The notes beneath the pieces were generated by a model. That model was not told the origin of the DNA. It searched no databases and saw only the letters and a list, made by a program, of their open reading frames with translations. This document shows positions 62,586 through 64,000 of a stretch of DNA of 64,000 nt, piece by piece (positions within the stretch are counted from its first letter, which is position 1; each line of letters opens with the position of its first letter). The translations under genes were made by a program, and so were the position numbers. The stretch is from CAYWYR01 sp964462685 (lineage in GTDB: Bacteria > Bacteroidota > Ignavibacteria > Kapaibacteriales > UBA2268), in the NCBI GenBank assembly GCA_964462685.1, contig CAYWYR010000014.1, positions 23,634 to 87,633 on the forward strand. The letters run 5' to 3'.

Positions 62586-63938
62586 TTGAAGTATATTGGT
62601 ATCCTGATCTTTGTCTTATCCTTTATATCGCTGTATTCCCAGGATATAGTTGTTATCGAACCTAATGATCCTATCAGTCTGGAAAGAGCCATCGATATCG
62701 CCATGAATAACAACTTCGATATTGACCCGGCAATTTCCAGGGTTAATACTGCCCGTGCTGAGAAAATCGCAGCGTTCGGCCAATACCTGCCGAGTATATC
62801 GGCTAACGCTGGTTATTCGAAGATATTATCCAATACCTCGATAAACCGTACCGAGAACGGACAGATAATCTCCGGTGCGAGTTCTTATTCTCTATCGGCG
62901 CAGGGTAGCTATATGCTTTTCAATGGTTTCCGAAGGGAAGCGGATTTTGAAAGGGCTGATGATAATTATGAAAGTTCATACTATGGATTGCTCCAGACCA
63001 GAGCCGATGTGGAAATCGAGGTTTCCAGAAGGTATCTGCAGGTTGCACGCTTATCGCAAGTTGTGCTGGTAAGAACAGAGAATGTGGAGTTGGGCGAAAA
63101 AAACGTGGAGAGATTCCAAGCCCAGTATGATGCGGGAGTATCGCCTATTTCTGATCTGCTTACTCAGCAGGCTGATCTTGGGCAGAGAAAATTAGAGAGA
63201 ATCAGAGCGATCAATGATCTTCAGATAGCGAAATCAGCTCTACTCGCCATCATGGGCCTGAACCCCGCACAGCAGATAACAATCGAAGATATACCGATAG
63301 TACTTCCTGATGTGTATGCAGAGATAGAAAATTTTAGGCAGACTTTTGTTAGTATGGAAAACGCAATGCTAACCGCAACAGAAAACCGCCCTGACCTTAA
63401 AGCATTGGAATATAACCTAAGTGCGGCTGAAAATGCTAGAAAAGCAGCTAACGCGGGCTATATGCCTACTGTATTCGCGAGCGGCGGCTGGTTCTATGCA
63501 TCTCCAGAGCTTGGCTTTTTTGATCTTCTATCAAGAACGCAGATTGGATTGAACGTATCTATACCTGTTTTCGATCAGTTCCGTACTAACTTTGAACAGC
63601 AACAGGCTGAACTCAATATTGAACAAACTAAATCGAATCTAAATTGGCAACTACAGGGTATTCGACAGAATATACAGATAGCGTATCTCAATCTCCAGGC
63701 GGCAGTTGAGCAGATACGCATATCCGAGGCTACTCTTGGTGCAGCCGAGCTCAACTTTGAATCTTCAAGAGAAAGATTATCAGCCGGTGCGGCCTCTATA
63801 CTTGACTATTTTAACGCCAACAATCAGTTCGTCCAATCAAAGATATCACAGATACAAGCGGTTTATGATTATCTGTTGGCACAAAAGGAAATGATGTACC
63901 AATTGGGTTTACTACAAAACACCGAATTCGAAGATTAA
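62586..63938 (+). CDS. TolC-family outer membrane efflux protein
   Basis: 450 aa, TTG start. Signal peptide YIGILIFVLSFISLYSQ. Two OEP repeats with the long helices: SLERAIDIAMNNNFDI, YLPSISANAGYSK, GLLQTRADVEIEVSRRYLQVA, YDAGVSPISDLLTQQADL, NRPDLKALEYNLSAAENA, ISEATLGAAELNFESSRERLSAGAASILDYFNANNQF. The outer-membrane channel of a tripartite exporter. The next gene starts 17 bases later and is probably its adaptor or pump partner. Confidence 0.93.
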   Translation: MKYIGILIFVLSFISLYSQDIVVIEPNDPISLERAIDIAMNNNFDIDPAISRVNTARAEKIAAFGQYLPSISANAGYSKILSNTSINRTENGQIISGASSYSLSAQGSYMLFNGFRREADFERADDNYESSYYGLLQTRADVEIEVSRRYLQVARLSQVVLVRTENVELGEKNVERFQAQYDAGVSPISDLLTQQADLGQRKLERIRAINDLQIAKSALLAIMGLNPAQQITIEDIPIVLPDVYAEIENFRQTFVSMENAMLTATENRPDLKALEYNLSAAENARKAANAGYMPTVFASGGWFYASPELGFFDLLSRTQIGLNVSIPVFDQFRTNFEQQQAELNIEQTKSNLNWQLQGIRQNIQIAYLNLQAAVEQIRISEATLGAAELNFESSRERLSAGAASILDYFNANNQFVQSKISQIQAVYDYLLAQKEMMYQLGLLQNTEFED

Positions 63939-63955
63939 TCAATAAGGTAAAAAGC

Positions 63956-64000
63956 ATGGAAAATTCTTACGAAAGTAATCTAAACGACCCAGCGGGCTAT
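63956..64000 (+). CDS. 5' end of a gene downstream of the TolC-family gene (truncated by window)
   Basis: ATG with AAGG eight bases before it, reading MENSYESNLNDPAGY and then the window end. The spacing of 17 bases from the previous stop makes an operon likely. The first 15 residues are hydrophilic; the product cannot be named. Confidence 0.5.
   Translation, partial: MENSYESNLNDPAGY

Noticed and set aside
1..64000. CRISPR array, riboswitch or rRNA
   Set aside because: No spaced direct repeats, no recognisable riboswitch core (FMN, TPP, cobalamin, SAM) and no rRNA-like stretch was seen.

Overview
The window is about 40% GC and tightly packed with genes on both strands. It looks like a chromosome segment of a Gram-negative bacterium of the FCB group (Bacteroidota, Chlorobi, Ignavibacteria or Kapabacteria-like); I cannot place it more precisely. 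The pointers are type IX secretion (T9SS) style C-terminal domains (26406-26708 and the end of the 32529-34349 product), many short exported lipoproteins, a large OmpA-family protein, an exosortase-family enzyme, LPS inner-core genes (kdsA, kdsC, waaA) and very frequent TTG start codons.

Layout. 1-1634: the end of a GCS2-type ligase gene coupled to an AstE/AspA-like zinc hydrolase. 1680-2795: an exosortase-family protein with a partner membrane protein. 2924-5578: a crotonase, a META-like lipoprotein and a CPA antiporter. 5645-7402: a three-gene HipBST-like toxin-antitoxin locus with repeated operator-like sites and a decayed partial copy of itself. 7421-9373: two exported proteins and a CAU tRNA. 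9617-12140: thrS and gmk, followed by a ParE/RelE-type toxin-antitoxin pair and a methyltransferase. 13677-19954: a dicarboxylate symporter, a DnaJ-type co-chaperone, an HD-GYP-like protein, holA and two unknown proteins. 20081-25054: recJ in operon with a Dna2-like nuclease-helicase, divergent from rsgA.

26227-32431 is the accessory part. It is AT-rich and holds an orphan T9SS sorting domain and a large beta-propeller-like pseudogene (one frameshift, one nonsense codon). A minus-strand cluster follows: two paralogous HTH regulators, two paralogous one-TM proteins, a lipoprotein with a Gly/Ala-rich tail and a small ORF. A decayed direct copy of the 3' end of rsgA lies at its far side, so most of the block is bracketed by direct repeats 5.69 kb apart.

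32529-64000 returns to core genes: a T9SS-like surface protein, sucD, ndk, a NUDIX protein, a GAF-GAF-degenerate GGDEF protein, rnr-ribE-fumC, the OmpA-family protein, ndh divergent from a TlpA-like lipoprotein followed by waaA, a PEP-synthase-like ATP-binding protein, gdhA, a YkuE-like metallophosphoesterase, ppx and prmA, kdsC, YtxH and DUF948-like genes, kdsA, a GNAT protein and a TolC-family outer membrane channel that runs into the window edge.

Three genes (symporter, rnr, metallophosphoesterase) need N-terminal segments that lie upstream of any ATG, GTG or TTG. This suggests start at near-cognate codons (ATC, ATA or CTG). No integrase, transposase, CRISPR array or rRNA was seen. The most unusual parts are the rsgA-flanked accessory block with its duplicated HTH/membrane-protein cassette, the hipBST locus with its relic, the exosortase pair with no visible substrate, and the non-standard starts.
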